From: JANXAZ01 sp037446605
Lineage (GTDB): Bacteria; Pseudomonadota; Alphaproteobacteria; Geminicoccales; Geminicoccaceae
Assembly: GCA_037446605.1 (NCBI GenBank)
Contig: JBBIIE010000013.1
Span: 1 to 42,755 of the forward strand
Reading direction: 5' to 3'
DNA length: 42,755 nucleotides
Part shown: positions 41,438 through 42,755 of the stretch, in pieces
How positions within the stretch are numbered: position 1 is the stretch's first letter
How the letters are laid out: every line of letters begins with the position of its first letter
Notes under the pieces: model-generated
Told to the model about the DNA's origin: nothing
Database searches by the model: none
Seen by the model: the letters and a program-made list of their open reading frames with translations, nothing else
Position numbers and translations under genes: made by a program

Positions 41438-42755
41438 ATGAGCGGAACGTCGCGCCCATCCGTGGCGGGCTCGGTGGCATGGGCCGGCCTCGAGAGCGGG
41501 CTCTCGCTCGCCATCTCGGTGGGCTCCGTGCTGGCCATCGCCCGCCTGCTCGGAGCGAGCGAGTTCGGCCTCGGTTCGCTCGCGCACGGTCTCGTGCAGA
41601 TCCCGCTGGTCCTCGTGGGCAGCCTCGTGCACGACGCCCTCGTGCAGCGGGCCGAGCTCAGCGAGGCCCACTGGCGTGCCGGCTGGATGGCCTCGCTCGC
41701 CGCCGGGCTCCTGCTCACGGTGCTCGCCCTTGCGAGCGCGCCATTCCTCGCCTCGCTGTTCGACGAGCCGCGGCTCGGCCCGTTGATCGCCGCCTTCGCA
41801 CCTCTTCTGCTGCTCGAAGCGATCAGCTCGCCGCTCCTGGCCCTGCGCCGTCGTGGGCTCGATTTCGGCGGCGTCGCGCGCCGCCTGCTGCTGGGCCGCG
41901 GGCTGGGTGCCGCGGTCGGCGTCGTGGCGGCGGTCGCCGGCGCCGCCGCCTGGGCGATCGTCGCCCAGCAGCTCGTGGCGGCGGGCTCGATCGCGCTCCT
42001 TCTGCAGGTCCGCGGCCCGGCCCGGCCGCGCGGGCCGCTCGACCGGGCAGCGCTGCTCGAGCTCCTGCGCTTCTGCCGGCCGATCGTGTTGACCCAGCTC
42101 GTGATCCAGGGCAGCGAGCGGCTGTTCCTCGCCTATGTCGGGCACCAGCTGAGCCTCGCCGCCGCCGGCTACTGGAGCCTCGCCGTCCGGCTCGTCGAGA
42201 ACATCGCGGGCGTCGTCATGACCGCCCTCTACCATGTCGGGCTCGCGTTCCTCAGCCGTCTGCAGGCCGACCGGGCGACGCTGCTGGTTCGCCTCGACGG
42301 CTCCCTCCGCCTGCTCATGCTGGCTGCGGTTCCGGCGGTCGCAGGCCTTCTCGTGACCGCCGACCTCCTCGTGACGGTCGCGGTCGGGCCCGGATGGACG
42401 CCGGCCGCCTCGGCCGTGCAGATCCTGGCGCTCGGCGCCCTTCTCCTGCTGCGCCGGCTGCTCCCGACGGTGGCCCTCACCGCGGCGGGCCGGCCCCGTG
42501 CCAGTCTCGACGCCTACGTGCTCGAGAACGGGCTGACCCTGCCGCTCCTGTTCCTCCTGGGCCCGGTGGCGTTGCCGGCCGTGGCGACGATCCGGGCGGC
42601 GCGCGCCGCGTTCGGCTACCTCGTGGTGGTGCGGGCCGCAGTCCGTGATCTCGGGCGGACGTGGCGCACCGAGCTCGGCTCGCTCGCCGCGGACCTGGCG
42701 GCGCTCGCCGCGGGCGTCGCGGGCGGGGTGCTGGTGCGCGAGCTGGCCGCGCAGG
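41438..42755 (+). CDS. oligosaccharide flippase, Wzx/MOP family (partial, runs off the window)
   Basis: 439 codons are visible with no stop before the window edge. Helical segments alternate throughout. The N-terminal block ARLLGASEFGLGSLAHGLVQ (from about 35) is the polysaccharide transporter signature ('LG-xxFG'), and CRPIVLTQLVIQGSERLFLA and AGYWSLAVRLVENIAG (from about 230) are the middle repeat. It would move undecaprenyl-linked repeat units across the inner membrane for the Wzc-assisted polymerisation system. ATG 41438; ribosome site weak (ACGGAC). Confidence 0.87.
   Translation, partial: MSGTSRPSVAGSVAWAGLESGLSLAISVGSVLAIARLLGASEFGLGSLAHGLVQIPLVLVGSLVHDALVQRAELSEAHWRAGWMASLAAGLLLTVLALASAPFLASLFDEPRLGPLIAAFAPLLLLEAISSPLLALRRRGLDFGGVARRLLLGRGLGAAVGVVAAVAGAAAWAIVAQQLVAAGSIALLLQVRGPARPRGPLDRAALLELLRFCRPIVLTQLVIQGSERLFLAYVGHQLSLAAAGYWSLAVRLVENIAGVVMTALYHVGLAFLSRLQADRATLLVRLDGSLRLLMLAAVPAVAGLLVTADLLVTVAVGPGWTPAASAVQILALGALLLLRRLLPTVALTAAGRPRASLDAYVLENGLTLPLLFLLGPVALPAVATIRAARAAFGYLVVVRAAVRDLGRTWRTELGSLAADLAALAAGVAGGVLVRELAAQ

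Noticed and set aside
41206..42648. 480-codon plus-strand open frame at the right end
   Set aside because: Arg/Pro/Ala-rich shadow; the hydrophobic flippase in another frame (from 41438) is the real gene and is open to the window edge.

Overview
The window reads as a chromosomal segment of a high-GC (about 70% by eye, not computed) alphaproteobacterium. The elongator tRNA-Met, the TyrRS with a KMGKT loop, the GlnE-Bcp pair, the TRAP and ABC importers and the NsrR-type Rrf2 regulator all fit such a lineage. A placement near Rhodospirillales/Geminicoccales is only a guess. Genes are tightly packed, many starts are GTG or TTG, and many stop/start pairs overlap by 1-4 bases. I see no phage, insertion sequence or CRISPR array.

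Layout. 1-3330 (-): a 2-oxoacid dehydrogenase operon (E1 alpha, E1 beta, E2) leading into a Leu/Phe/Val-type amino acid dehydrogenase cut by the window edge; together they suggest branched-chain amino acid catabolism. 3446-7367 (-): a sulfur-trafficking group, cysE - cysteine desulfurase - A-type Fe-S carrier - [2Fe-2S] ferredoxin - mnmA - tRNA-Met(CAU). 7575-9526 (+): a COG2945-type alpha/beta hydrolase and tyrS. 9531-15581: an AsmA/YhdP-like envelope protein (-), divergent from glnE, which apparently starts at CTG, and bcp (+). 15604-18069: a small membrane protein, moeA and mobB (-), divergent from a TusA-like sulfur carrier (+). 18240-21150 (+): a PAS-GGDEF protein, an aminotransferase and a coupled GNAT acetyltransferase. 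21147-22835 (-): an unrecognised 562-residue protein. 22953-24137 (-): a thiolase.

24214-28788 (-) is the most interesting stretch. A CuA-type subunit II, a heme-copper subunit I, a SCO/SenC protein and a small membrane protein lie in the order of the norS-norY-senC-orf1 (sNOR) clusters known from ammonia oxidisers. A formate/nitrite channel and a three-cysteine NsrR-type regulator follow. Subunit I has all six metal-binding histidines but lacks the active-site tyrosine of oxygen-reducing oxidases (Asn244 instead). A 23-bp palindrome with the 9-5-9 geometry of an NsrR box covers the predicted promoter. I read this as an NO-responsive nitric oxide reductase operon rather than a cytochrome c oxidase.

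28852-31942 (-): a TRAP transporter of the FcbT/TakP type (2-oxoacid or aromatic acid class), ended by a good intrinsic terminator. 32235-33002 (+): a SAM methyltransferase. 33287-36501 (+): an ABC sugar-type importer whose binding-protein gene is frameshifted by an exact 11-bp tandem duplication; no ATPase gene is present. 36714-end: an exopolysaccharide locus with a Wzc-like chain-length regulator/BY-kinase, two GT4-type glycosyltransferases and a Wzx/MOP flippase that runs off the window.
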